From positions 62,001 through 126,000 of the forward strand of contig NZ_QSIL01000001.1 in assembly GCF_003469185.1 (NCBI RefSeq): DNA of 64,000 nt, in the 5' to 3' direction. The stretch comes from Collinsella sp. AM34-10. GTDB taxonomy: Bacteria > Actinomycetota > Coriobacteriia > Coriobacteriales > Coriobacteriaceae. Positions 23,070 to 31,775 of the stretch are shown here, piece by piece (the stretch's first letter is position 1; every line of letters begins with the position of its first letter). Position numbers and translations under genes: made by a program. The notes below the pieces were generated by a model, which saw only the letters and a program-made list of their open reading frames with translations, was not told where the DNA came from and did no database searches.

Positions 23070-25433
23070 ATGGCAGACGAACTTGTTTTTAGTGCTGGCG
23101 AGATAGTTTACGCCATGCCTCAACTGCCCAAAGTTACATCTGTGCCGCTGAACGGTAGCGCCGTGCTGGTTGGTTTTAAGGACGCTCCCGATGGGGAGGA
23201 GGTCCTCTTTGATTTTGACCCTCGGGCTGAAAAGGCTACGAAGCTCGACTATGAACTTGCAGCCGTTAGCGGGCTCCTCACGGGCGCGTTGAATATCCTT
23301 TGGCAGAAAGACTTCAACCTAGAGGGTGCCAAAGAGTGGGGCGACGAGAAGGTTGGCAAATTCGTTCTTACAATTGCCAAGTCTGCGGGTATGACAAAGG
23401 CGGATGCAACTCTAGAAGACGCTATTCGCTTTCTAGAGAAAGAGTTTCCTCTTGCCACGGACAAGCTGACTGCCGAGTTTGGCGGCGGGCTCCAACATCA
23501 TCTGCGGGATTTCTCGCACCACCCGAGCTTGGTTGGCCTTGCGTGTTCGATCCTCTCGCAATTCACGTGCAAAGGCTATGGTACCAATACGGCCGGCCGG
23601 TTTGTCGCCTTTGACCTGCCTGCCGCCGCCTTCGATCCAGACTGCCCTCTTGTAGGCAGGAACGTTCCAGAGAAGATCGCGTTTGGCACTCTGTTCTGGG
23701 CGATGCATCTCGTGAGCGACATGGCGGGGTCTAGTTCAAACCCCGGTAAGGGGACGGGCATTCCCGGCGTCGTGCTGTCCCTGCTAAAGGAGCTCTCCTC
23801 CCTGCCTGTTTTTCAAGACATGCAGATTGCCTATAAGGGCGAGGATATTCGCATTCAGCAATGGATCTCAAAGCTGTTTAACGGAACGGCGTTCAAAACC
23901 GAGGACGGCAAGCCCATTCGCTTCGACCTTCGGACGGAAGTCGGCCTGCTCGATCAAGCTTTAAGCCAGGTGCCAGCAGTCGTGGCCAACGAGGTTATCG
24001 TTCGTTGTCTCTACATGCTTTCAAGGCTCAAGGCCGAGCTAGAACGTTGCGAAGTGAGCAAGGTTTCCGGCTTGCACAAGCTCAAGGCTTCGCATTTCAT
24101 GCCCTATAACAGCAGGGTTCTCACTCGCATGGTCACGGTTTCGAGCACTTCGTTCGTTTTGGCGAATCTAGCGACGGCGGCGGTCAGGGCGGGTATCGAA
24201 TGCGAGGGGAACAAGGTCGTGTTCGCCCAGAAGCTCTTCTTGCGAATAAACTACGTTGGAGTTGGACGCCTTGCGTTTGCCCTCCATGCCGACTGGGGCT
24301 ATATGGCGGAGGAAATGTCCGAGGCTTGGACTGAGCGCGCCAGGCGCCGCCAGGATATCTTCGATGGATTTCACTTTTATAGCCTAGATAGAGAAACGAC
24401 GAGGATTGCCTTCTCGCTGAAGCTTGCCGCCATCAACTACGACTGCGGGAACGAGAAGAACGAAGTGCGCAAAGGGCAAAAGAGGAGCTGGGCCCGCGCG
24501 TGGCAGGATTCGGTCGCGGATGGCCTAGGCATTGATGCGGACGGCTACTTTTTGAGCGAGGAAGATGCGTACGGAGCCCTTGAGACGGTTTCGCGGCGGC
24601 GAGGCGGTAAAGTGCGTGCCTTGCTTGTTGCACAGGAGTTGGTTGAGTTTCGCCCCTATTCCCAGATGGGAGATGAAGAGAAAAAGGAATACAAAGGTTT
24701 GAAGGAGAGTGGATCTTGGGTTAAACACGAATTTCCCAGGAGACAAGACGCGGTTGATTTGGACGCCATACGTTCTCTCGAGAAACGTTGCGGGACACGC
24801 TTCCGCGAGCTTTCAGGTACATTGCCAAAGTTCTTGGTGGGCGGCGTCATTGTCGTGGCGGCGGCCGTAGGCGCAGGAGGGGCGGCCGCGGTACTCGCTC
24901 CGGATATTGCTGTCGGTATCTTCGGAGGCTCATTTGCCGGCCTTCACGGGGCTGCGCTTGTCAATGCGAGCCTTGCTGCAGCTGGCGGTGGGGCCTTGGC
25001 CGCCGGCGGCATGGGCATGGCCGGTGGCACTGCTTTGATTACGGGCGGCGGCGCCGCGCTTGGTCTATTGGGTTCTGGCGGCGTTGCCTTGGCGGCATCG
25101 ATGGGGGAGAACTACGCGCAATTCGTGCTCGTCGAATGTTCGAGGCTCCTTGCTTTTCTTGATGTGGCAACTGACCGCTGTCCGCATGAAGGGGCCATTT
25201 TGGTGCGGAAGGCGGCCGAGGCCGTGCAGCGTAGCATCGCTGGTGTTGAAGAGGATGTCGAGAAGGAGAACGGAAAGGGGGACCGCAGGGATAGCAGGTT
25301 GCTTAAGCAGTTGAAGAGGGGTCTTGGGTATTTGACTTCAACCCTTAAGCAGATCGAGAAGATGCAGAGGCGCCTTGGCACCGCCGGTGAGGGCGAGCCG
25401 CTCAACAGCTTGCCGGCATCGGGTGATGAATAG
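23070..25433 (+). CDS. Large unrecognised protein with Gly/Ala-rich hydrophobic segment
   Basis: 787 aa from the ATG at 23070, chosen because CAGGAGG precedes it; the same frame is open back to a GTG at 22920. The first ~580 residues look like a soluble, helix-rich protein with no family I can name. Residues ~585-680 are strongly hydrophobic and full of glycine (repeated GG and AGG steps such as GGGALAAGGMGMAGG), like a glycine-zipper membrane segment. A charged coiled-coil-like tail follows. It lies between a DnaQ-like exonuclease and a DUF262 nuclease. A membrane-acting defence effector is one possibility, not shown. Confidence 0.6.
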   Translation: MADELVFSAGEIVYAMPQLPKVTSVPLNGSAVLVGFKDAPDGEEVLFDFDPRAEKATKLDYELAAVSGLLTGALNILWQKDFNLEGAKEWGDEKVGKFVLTIAKSAGMTKADATLEDAIRFLEKEFPLATDKLTAEFGGGLQHHLRDFSHHPSLVGLACSILSQFTCKGYGTNTAGRFVAFDLPAAAFDPDCPLVGRNVPEKIAFGTLFWAMHLVSDMAGSSSNPGKGTGIPGVVLSLLKELSSLPVFQDMQIAYKGEDIRIQQWISKLFNGTAFKTEDGKPIRFDLRTEVGLLDQALSQVPAVVANEVIVRCLYMLSRLKAELERCEVSKVSGLHKLKASHFMPYNSRVLTRMVTVSSTSFVLANLATAAVRAGIECEGNKVVFAQKLFLRINYVGVGRLAFALHADWGYMAEEMSEAWTERARRRQDIFDGFHFYSLDRETTRIAFSLKLAAINYDCGNEKNEVRKGQKRSWARAWQDSVADGLGIDADGYFLSEEDAYGALETVSRRRGGKVRALLVAQELVEFRPYSQMGDEEKKEYKGLKESGSWVKHEFPRRQDAVDLDAIRSLEKRCGTRFRELSGTLPKFLVGGVIVVAAAVGAGGAAAVLAPDIAVGIFGGSFAGLHGAALVNASLAAAGGGALAAGGMGMAGGTALITGGGAALGLLGSGGVALAASMGENYAQFVLVECSRLLAFLDVATDRCPHEGAILVRKAAEAVQRSIAGVEEDVEKENGKGDRRDSRLLKQLKRGLGYLTSTLKQIEKMQRRLGTAGEGEPLNSLPASGDE

Positions 25434-25450
25434 GTACACTGCATATTGAT

Positions 25451-25499
25451 GCCCCGGGAATGGCCTCTGATACAAGTCGCCGGGGCTCATTTTGTTTTT
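25451..25499 (+). terminator. Terminator after the 787-aa protein gene
   Basis: GCCCCGG (25451-25457) pairs with CCGGGGC (25480-25486) and is followed by TCATTTTGTTTTT. The loop is long (22 bases). Confidence 0.6.
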
Positions 25500-25917
25500 A
25501 ACGCAAGATTTATGCCGGTGAGCTTGTGTTCGATGCCACTTGTCGAGGCTGAGTGCAGGTCGGCGACTTGCTCGATGTTTGATTTGCCCTTCGATCAGTT
25601 CTTGTCGAGCTCCTTTGGGCGGGAGAGGCAGCGATCTAGATATCCGCTCTTGGCATATGAGACAAGAAGCCCGTAAGACTGTGGCAATGTCAAAAGGCAT
25701 ACACAAGTGTCAGTCTTTTGACATCGTATGATTTTGGGGAATGGCGTGCAGCGATCGCGCGCCACCATGACGGCGTAAGTGTTTGCTTTCGTTGTAGAAT
25801 CTAACGATATGAGCATCCCGGTTGCTTCAGTGCTTCGATGCTCTCGTCTTTAGCGCCCTCCGCACAGTGGAGGACTGACTGCAAACGGCGTAAACAAGAA
25901 AAGGGGAGCAAGCGCAA
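25500..25917. other. Intergenic region before the DUF262 gene
   Basis: No gene is supported here. A 10-bp inverted repeat ATGTCAAAAG...CTTTTGACAT (25687-25696 with 25715-25724) is the clearest structure and includes a TTGACA -35-like hexamer. A TAGAAT -10-like hexamer occurs near 25795. The DUF262 start codon is preceded by AAAAGGGGAGCAAGCGCAA. Confidence 0.5.
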
Positions 25918-28041
25918 ATGAAAGCAACCGAGGCAAATCTACTCGACCTTATGGGCGTGGCGAAGATGCAGTTCGTCATTCCCGTGTACCAGCGAGTTTA
26001 CTCGTGGAGTGTAAAAGAGTGCGAGGTGCTTTGGGATGACGTCATGCGAGCGGGTCGTGATGGCGTATCGCACTTCGTGGGGTCGATGCTTTATATCCCC
26101 GAGTCCGAGAGCTCTGCCACGAGCATTTCGCGCGTGCTTCTGATTGACGGGCAGCAGCGCATGACGACGTTTTCGTTGATGATTGCTGCCTTGGCTGACT
26201 ATCTGGAGGGTAATCCCGACAAGGCCGGCTTCCTTGGCGATCTCAAGATCTCAGCGCTGCGAAAGAACTATCTCTTTAACGATGATGACTACAACGGTCT
26301 GGCGCGCTACAAGCTGGTACTCTCGCAGGACGATAAAGAGACGCTGTTCTCCATCGTGTCTAGGTCTCCCATACCAGATGAAAAATCTGATCGCATTGTC
26401 GAGAACCATTCGTTCTTCCGTGAAAAGATGCGCGGTAAATCATTCGATCCTGCAAGGCTTTGGGCGGGGCTAAACCGCGTGCAGGTCATCGACACAAAGC
26501 TCACCGCTGGCGTCGATAATGCCCAGCTCATATTTGAGTCTATGAACTCCAAGGGTAAGCCCCTCATGCCCATCGATCTCATACGCAACTATGTTCTCAT
26601 GTCGCTTCCTAACGACGAGCAGACCAAGCTCTACGAGGGCTACTGGCATCCCATTGAGCGTTTGTTTGGAAAAGGGGGCGAGGGCGAGTTTAACGCCTTC
26701 ATTTGGTACTGGCTATGGCTCAAGGTTCCCAATAGGCAGCCAAAGGAGAATGAGGCTTATTACGAGTTTAAACGCTACTTCACCGATGACTACGATGGAA
26801 ACACCGAGGACCTGCTCAAAGAGTTGCGCGAGTATGCGCAAAGGTATGCCAGTCTGTTCCTCGGCAAAGAAAAGGATGCTGACCTACGTCGGGTGTTCAG
26901 CAGGATCGCAAGCCTTGATGTGAGGCAGATTAGGCCCCTTTTGATGCTGCTTTACTCGGTTTACGAGGGAAATAAGCTAGACCGCAACGCGTTTCTACGT
27001 ATCTGCGAGACTATCGAGTCGTTTCTGTTCAGACGGGCGGTTTGCGGCAGGCTTACCACGGGCCTAAATAATTTCTTTGCCGGTATGTATCGCAACCTTG
27101 AGCAACAGGACGATATAGAGGAGTACGTTACGGCGATGCTCCTTATCCATAGCAGTGGTATGACCGCGTACTTCCCGACAGACGAGCATTTTGTCGAGGA
27201 GTTTAAGACGCGTGACTGCTACAACCGCTTCTCCAAAAAGCGCTATTACCTGGAACGCATGGAGAACTGGCACCACCCGAAGGAGTCCATCTCGGCTGAC
27301 GATTACCAGATCGAGCATGTCATGCCCCAGACGATTGATGATGAGCACGGCTGGAAGGAATCGCTTGGCGAGAACTGGGAAGACATCCACGACAGGCTGT
27401 GCAACAACTTGGGAAATCTAACGCTGACGGGCTACAACCAGGAGTACTCAAACCGGTCGTTCTCGGACAAGCTCAATCTTCCGAACGTGGGACTTAAATG
27501 CAGTCCACTCTACCTAAACAAGTCGATCGCCTCGCATGAAAAATGGGGCGAGGAGGAGATTAGGCAGCGCGCGGACGATCTGGCGAAAGAGGCGTGTGAG
27601 ATATGGAAATATCCCGACCTTCCGGCAGACGTTGTCGACAAGTACCGTCCTTCTCGCGGGGAGTCTGACGAGGCGCCTATCTGGACCTTGCAAGAGAACC
27701 ATCCAACCTTTGCCGAGGGCGGGCTTAATCAAAAATTGTTCGAGGAGATATGCGAGTCTATCCTCAACGCCAATCCTTTGTGGGAGTCCTATATAGCCAA
27801 GTACTATGTAGGCTTCAGGTCGGGCAAGCGAAAACTGCATGCCGTGCTAGAAGGCAGGACCAGCAACGCTGGTTGGATTGCCGTCGGTCTGGCAAAGAGT
27901 GTGGACGAGCTGATTGACCCGGAGGCCATGTGCCAGGACAAGCGCACACAGGGTGGATTTGGTCCGGGCCTACCAACCTATGTTGCCCTTCGGAATGCCG
28001 TTGACATTCCCGCGGTACTCGATCTTATAAAGCAGTGCTAG
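25918..28041 (+). CDS. DUF262/DUF1524 protein, GmrSD-like single-chain nuclease
   Basis: 707 aa. The N-terminal DUF262 domain has IPVYQRVYSW (21-30) and the DGQQR motif (77-81), the ParB/Srx-like NTP-hydrolysing site. Further on, YQIEHVMPQTI (near 463) and NNLGNLTLTGYNQEYSNRSF form the His-Asn-His nuclease (DUF1524). GmrSD enzymes of this type cut modified phage DNA. The C-terminal ~110 residues form an extra domain (VGFRSGKRKLHAVLEGRT...) that may bind DNA; I do not assign it. The codon usage is less C/G-biased than in the purine genes, which suggests transfer. Confidence 0.85.
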   Translation: MKATEANLLDLMGVAKMQFVIPVYQRVYSWSVKECEVLWDDVMRAGRDGVSHFVGSMLYIPESESSATSISRVLLIDGQQRMTTFSLMIAALADYLEGNPDKAGFLGDLKISALRKNYLFNDDDYNGLARYKLVLSQDDKETLFSIVSRSPIPDEKSDRIVENHSFFREKMRGKSFDPARLWAGLNRVQVIDTKLTAGVDNAQLIFESMNSKGKPLMPIDLIRNYVLMSLPNDEQTKLYEGYWHPIERLFGKGGEGEFNAFIWYWLWLKVPNRQPKENEAYYEFKRYFTDDYDGNTEDLLKELREYAQRYASLFLGKEKDADLRRVFSRIASLDVRQIRPLLMLLYSVYEGNKLDRNAFLRICETIESFLFRRAVCGRLTTGLNNFFAGMYRNLEQQDDIEEYVTAMLLIHSSGMTAYFPTDEHFVEEFKTRDCYNRFSKKRYYLERMENWHHPKESISADDYQIEHVMPQTIDDEHGWKESLGENWEDIHDRLCNNLGNLTLTGYNQEYSNRSFSDKLNLPNVGLKCSPLYLNKSIASHEKWGEEEIRQRADDLAKEACEIWKYPDLPADVVDKYRPSRGESDEAPIWTLQENHPTFAEGGLNQKLFEEICESILNANPLWESYIAKYYVGFRSGKRKLHAVLEGRTSNAGWIAVGLAKSVDELIDPEAMCQDKRTQGGFGPGLPTYVALRNAVDIPAVLDLIKQC

Positions 28042-28044
28042 GTT

Positions 28045-28073
28045 GAAGGCCGGGAATTGGCCCCCCGGCCTTC
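28045..28073 (+). terminator. Hairpin after the DUF262 gene
   Basis: GAAGGCCGGG (28045-28054) pairs perfectly with CCCGGCCTTC (28064-28073). No long T-run follows, so termination may be partial. Confidence 0.5.
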
Positions 28074-28180
28074 ATTGCCTCAGATTTGTTGGTGGCTCTT
28101 CACCGTAAAGCGCATCTGGTGGGAGAGGCTGCTCTTGGTCGGTTGGTGTCGGAATCGCGGGCAATTATTCGGCCTAAATC

Positions 28181-28289
28181 CGGAAAAGTGCAATATTGGC
28201 TGGTATAAAAGTACGGAAAAGTGTCGAAATACACACTTTAAAGCCTCGAAAAAGTGTCGAAATGAGCACCTAACAATCACGGAAAAGTG
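28181..28289 (+). repeat. Four iteron-like repeats at exactly 33-bp spacing
   Basis: CGGAAAAGTG (third copy CGAAAAAGTG) begins at 28181, 28214, 28247 and 28280, exactly 33 bp apart and all in one orientation. Two of the copies continue as TCGAAA. The spacers are different. The set ends 41 bases before the ATPase start codon at 28330. A 33-bp pitch is about three helical turns, so all copies face the same side of the DNA. Confidence 0.82.
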
Positions 28290-28329
28290 TATCCTAATGC
28301 TAAAACAGCACGTAATAAGGGGCACGCTT

Positions 28330-29652
28330 ATGCTGCAGAGAAAAGCGAAAGCACAGTTTGAATCTTGGCTTGCCTTGTCGCCCAACAAGGCTCTTTTGGT
28401 CAAGGGCGCCCGACAGGTAGGAAAGTCATATTTGGTCAACGTCTTTGCAAACGAATCGTTCGAAAATGTCGTGACGTTCGACCTTATCGCCGACGCGTCC
28501 GTGCGCGATTCGTTTTTGGCGGCAAAAAGCGCAGACGAACTGCTTATGCGCATGTCTATCGCTGCGACGCAGCCGATGGTTGCGAACAAGACCGTCGTGG
28601 TTATCGACGAGGTGCAGCGATGCCCCAACGTGGTGACGTTTATCAAATACCTGGTCCAACGCGGCGACTTTCGATACATCCTTACCGGATCGCTCCTTGG
28701 CGTTGAGCTCGAGGGCATCGATTCCCTGCCGGTGGGGTATGTCGAGCAGGTCCAGATGTACCCGCTCGACTTTGAGGAGTTTTGCTGGGCAAGCGGCGTT
28801 GCTGTCGGAGCGTTTGACATGCTCAGGGGTTGTCTAAAGGACGAAAAGGAGCTCCCCGATTATCTGTATGACCGCTTGCTCGATCTGTTCCATCAGTATG
28901 TGGTGGTGGGAGGCATGCCCGACGCGGTCAATTCCTTCTTGGCGACGCGCAATGTCGACGAGGTTCGAAACATCCACCGCGATCTTCACGCCCTGTATCG
29001 CGATGACATCGCAAAGTACGCTCCGCCCGAGCTACGCTTGGTTATTCGCGATATCTATGATTTGATTCCCAGCGAGGCCGGCTCCAAAAACAAGCGATTC
29101 AAACTGTCATCGATTACCGGTGTCAAACGTTTTTCGCAGGTGACAGATCATTTTCTCTGGTTATCGGAGGCGGGTGCCGCGCTTCCCGTGTATAACGTAA
29201 CGGCGCCCGTGGCACCCCTTTTATTGGGGGAGCAACGAAATCTGTTCAAGCTGTTTTACTTGGACACCGGAATGCTCATGTCGTCGTATTCCAAAAGGGT
29301 CGCCCAAGGCGTTTTTGATGGGGAGGCGGAAGACCCCTTTGGCATGAACATGGGGGCGGCGTTTGAGGGCTTCGTTGCCCAAGAGCTCAAAGCTCATGGA
29401 TTTAGATTGCGCTACTTTACGTCCAAAAAGGTCGGTGAGCTCGATTTTGTGGAAGAGACGTTCGATGGGGAAGTGTTTGCCATCGAGGTCAAATCGGGCA
29501 AGAGCTTTAAGTCCCACGCGGCGCTCGATAACGCACTGGCAACGAAGGGCTACGGAATCGATCGCGCCTTGGTACTTGCGGAATGTAATCTTCACCGCGA
29601 TGGCGACGTGCTGTATCTGCCCATCTTTATGGCAGGGCTTTTGGAGCCGTAA
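28330..29652 (+). CDS. AAA ATPase with C-terminal DUF4143 domain
   Basis: 440 aa. Walker A is GARQVGKS (26-33) and Walker B VVVIDEVQ (89-96); GSLLGVELEGI near residue 120 fits the sensor region. The C-terminal DUF4143 part has FYLDTGMLMS and a nuclease-like EVDFVEE-type site (VGELDFVEETFDGEVFAIEVKSGKS). I chose the ATG at 28330, which matches the usual MLQRKA-type start; ATG 28297 is an alternative and would place the start inside the repeat region. Four evenly spaced direct repeats lie upstream. The biological role of the family is not established. Confidence 0.87.
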   Translation: MLQRKAKAQFESWLALSPNKALLVKGARQVGKSYLVNVFANESFENVVTFDLIADASVRDSFLAAKSADELLMRMSIAATQPMVANKTVVVIDEVQRCPNVVTFIKYLVQRGDFRYILTGSLLGVELEGIDSLPVGYVEQVQMYPLDFEEFCWASGVAVGAFDMLRGCLKDEKELPDYLYDRLLDLFHQYVVVGGMPDAVNSFLATRNVDEVRNIHRDLHALYRDDIAKYAPPELRLVIRDIYDLIPSEAGSKNKRFKLSSITGVKRFSQVTDHFLWLSEAGAALPVYNVTAPVAPLLLGEQRNLFKLFYLDTGMLMSSYSKRVAQGVFDGEAEDPFGMNMGAAFEGFVAQELKAHGFRLRYFTSKKVGELDFVEETFDGEVFAIEVKSGKSFKSHAALDNALATKGYGIDRALVLAECNLHRDGDVLYLPIFMAGLLEP

Positions 29653-29689
29653 CGTGCCGCCGGCTCTACCGGCCCTCCCTTAACCCCCG

Positions 29690-30721
29690 CTACTCGTCTC
29701 CGTCATTGGGGTCGCCCTTGAGGGTGTTGATGTCCAGGTGCTGGTTGTCGTCCTCTTTTTGCTGCGTTGCCGATTCGGACGCGGTGGGGCCGCGGAATAG
29801 CTGGAATCCCTCAAATGCGATCACGCCGAGTAGGGCCACGATAATCGCGATAAAGACGATCTTTGCCGCTTGGGGAAACTCGGAGAAGTGCGGCGGCTCT
29901 TCCTCGGTGTAGTAGTCGGCAAAGCGCTCGTCGTCGGTGCCGCGGGTATACGACGATGCCGATGCGGCCTTTACACCGGCCTTGTTGTGCTCGGGAGCGG
30001 ACGCGTCGGCAAACGGGCTGTTATCGTATGCGCTCGATGCGGAGCCGTAGCCCTCGGTCTCAATGCGGGAGGCGCGGGGCGCGGCGTCAAAGCGGTCATC
30101 GTGCGCTGTTGTTTCGTTGTAATCGGAGTCGCGCTCCTCGGCAGCTGCAAACAGCGGATTGACCGGAATATCGAGCGCCGGCATGCCGGCCGAGGTTTCG
30201 TCCAAGTCGGCCGCTGCCCAGGAATCGAAGGCAAACTGGCGGTTGGCGAGGTCGTCCAGATCCATAACGGGCGGCTCGAGTTCGGGTTCGGGCTGGGGTT
30301 CGGGAGCCGCGTATATCGGCTGCTGCGGGGTGGCATACGCGGGCGTGCTGCTGGGCGCATGGCGCTGCGTCGCCGCGGCAAGAAACGCCGCCGTCTCGGA
30401 CGGATTGCTAGTGGGGCGGGACGCAGGGGCGGTCTGGCGCGGTACCTGCATGATGGGGCGGGTGGCAAAGTCATCTGCGGGCACGGATGCCGGCGCGGGC
30501 GTCGTGGCCGGGGCGGGAGCGGCGGCCGACGTGGGCTTTGGGCCTGCCGAGCGAACCCCGCCGCCCATGAATTCATCGGCGGTCCAAGGGCGGTCGCTCA
30601 TTACGTCGTCGAGGCTCAACGCAAACAGATCGTCTTCACCCTCGTCAAACGCGCGTTTCGCATGCCTGGCGGCAGAAGCGAAGCCTCCGCGGCCGTTGCG
30701 TGATGCGTTGCTCGACCCCAT
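29690..30721 (-). CDS. Single-pass membrane protein with long low-complexity cytoplasmic part
   Basis: 343 aa from the ATG at 30721 (GAAAGGATGGAACAAG upstream). Residues ~60-280 are Ala/Pro/Asp/Glu-rich and probably disordered. A single transmembrane helix lies at about 288-305 (IVFIAIIVALLGVIAFEGF), followed by a 38-residue acidic tail. There is no signal peptide, so the disordered part is probably cytoplasmic. I do not recognise the family. It is on the opposite strand to the ATPase and just downstream, on the same strand, of a YheO-type regulator, but 123 bases separate those two. Confidence 0.6.
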   Translation of the reverse strand: MGSSNASRNGRGGFASAARHAKRAFDEGEDDLFALSLDDVMSDRPWTADEFMGGGVRSAGPKPTSAAAPAPATTPAPASVPADDFATRPIMQVPRQTAPASRPTSNPSETAAFLAAATQRHAPSSTPAYATPQQPIYAAPEPQPEPELEPPVMDLDDLANRQFAFDSWAAADLDETSAGMPALDIPVNPLFAAAEERDSDYNETTAHDDRFDAAPRASRIETEGYGSASSAYDNSPFADASAPEHNKAGVKAASASSYTRGTDDERFADYYTEEEPPHFSEFPQAAKIVFIAIIVALLGVIAFEGFQLFRGPTASESATQQKEDDNQHLDINTLKGDPNDGDE

Positions 30722-30844
30722 CTTGTTCCATCCTTTCGAACTATCTATCTCATCGATTATATGGAACTTCCCAAGCGGCTCGGTCTTGGATTCGTGCTTT
30801 CCAGAACTCGCGCCCAAAAGGGGAGGGGCAATCCGGGCGAGTGC

Positions 30845-31498
30845 CTACTTGTCGCCGGCCGCCGCCTTGGCCTCATTGAGGTAGCTATAGAAGCTGTATT
30901 TGGAGATGCCAAAGAACTCGCAGGCGCGCTCGCTCGACTTGGAAATGAGGAAGGCACCGCGACGGTCGAGGTAGCCAATGGCACGAATGCGCTCGTCTTT
31001 GGTCATGAGTGCCGCGGGCTTGCCCACAAACTGCTCGCACTCGTGCAGCAGGTCCTCGAGCAGGTCGCCGATGTTCTTGGTAATGGGCTCGGGCTCGGTA
31101 TAGCCCGTGCCGCCGGTGCCGGTAAAAGCGTCGAGTGAACGCTCAAAAGCCTTCATAAGCGTAATGTCAAAGTTGATGCCCAAAATGCCGACGGGCTTGC
31201 CCTCGTCGTTGCGGATAAAGATCGTCGAGGACTTGAGCAGCTTGCCATCGGTGGTTTTGGTGAGGTATGGCTCGCGGTCGTGTACGTCGGTGGCGCCCTC
31301 GTGCATGGACTCAAACACGATATGGCTGGGGCCGTCACCCAGTTTGCGCCCGCTGACGTGGCCGTTTTCGATCACTACGATGGAGTGGTCCACGTCCTCG
31401 GTCTCCAGATCGTGGACGACGACTTCGCAGTTGGGGCCAAATTGGAGCGCCAGACCGTGTGCGAGGCGCTTGTAAAACTCAATCTGTGCGGGGGTCAT
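30845..31498 (-). CDS. YheO/DauR-type PAS-HTH transcriptional regulator, copy 2
   Basis: 217 aa from the ATG at 31498, which follows AGGAAGGTACCC; the frame is open further upstream but does not resemble the family. It has a YheO-like PAS domain (CEVVVHDLETEDVDHSIVVIENGHVSGRK) and a C-terminal DauR-like helix-turn-helix (RACEFFGISKYSFYSYLNEAKA). It has the same layout as the regulator at 8336-8992 and is likewise divergent from a purine block, here ygeX-ygeY-ygeW. Two paralogues each at the head of one block suggest local control of each. Confidence 0.85.
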   Translation of the reverse strand: MTPAQIEFYKRLAHGLALQFGPNCEVVVHDLETEDVDHSIVVIENGHVSGRKLGDGPSHIVFESMHEGATDVHDREPYLTKTTDGKLLKSSTIFIRNDEGKPVGILGINFDITLMKAFERSLDAFTGTGGTGYTEPEPITKNIGDLLEDLLHECEQFVGKPAALMTKDERIRAIGYLDRRGAFLISKSSERACEFFGISKYSFYSYLNEAKAAAGDK

Positions 31499-31775
31499 GG
31501 GTACCTTCCTAAAAATTAGTTTGGGCTCACTTTGCCATAAACCACACTTGACCGCAAACAAATCCATCAACAAGGCAATTCATGACCGTTCGGCGGCGAA
31601 AAGGTACCGATTGCGGCAACAAACAATTCGTTAGGTTTATCAATCAAAAAGTGTGATAGAACAGTGCTAACAAACTTTTTGTTTGGCATCCACATAAAAG
31701 TTCAGCCGTGTGAATGGGATCGGGCTGAAACGCGTATGCGGGGGCCGGCAAGAGAGGACTTAAGGAGTTCACCGT
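31499..31775. promoter_or_regulatory. Divergent control region for regulator and ygeX
   Basis: The 277-base region has a perfect CAAAC-TTTTT-GTTTG palindrome (31671-31685) and is A+T-rich around 31590-31690. These are the best operator and promoter candidates for the ygeX-ygeY-ygeW block. No clean -35/-10 pair is evident. Confidence 0.4.

Noticed and set aside
29870..30703. A 277-codon plus-strand frame opposite the low-complexity membrane protein
   Set aside because: It is Gly/Arg-rich without a domain. The minus-strand gene has a better start site and a clear membrane helix.
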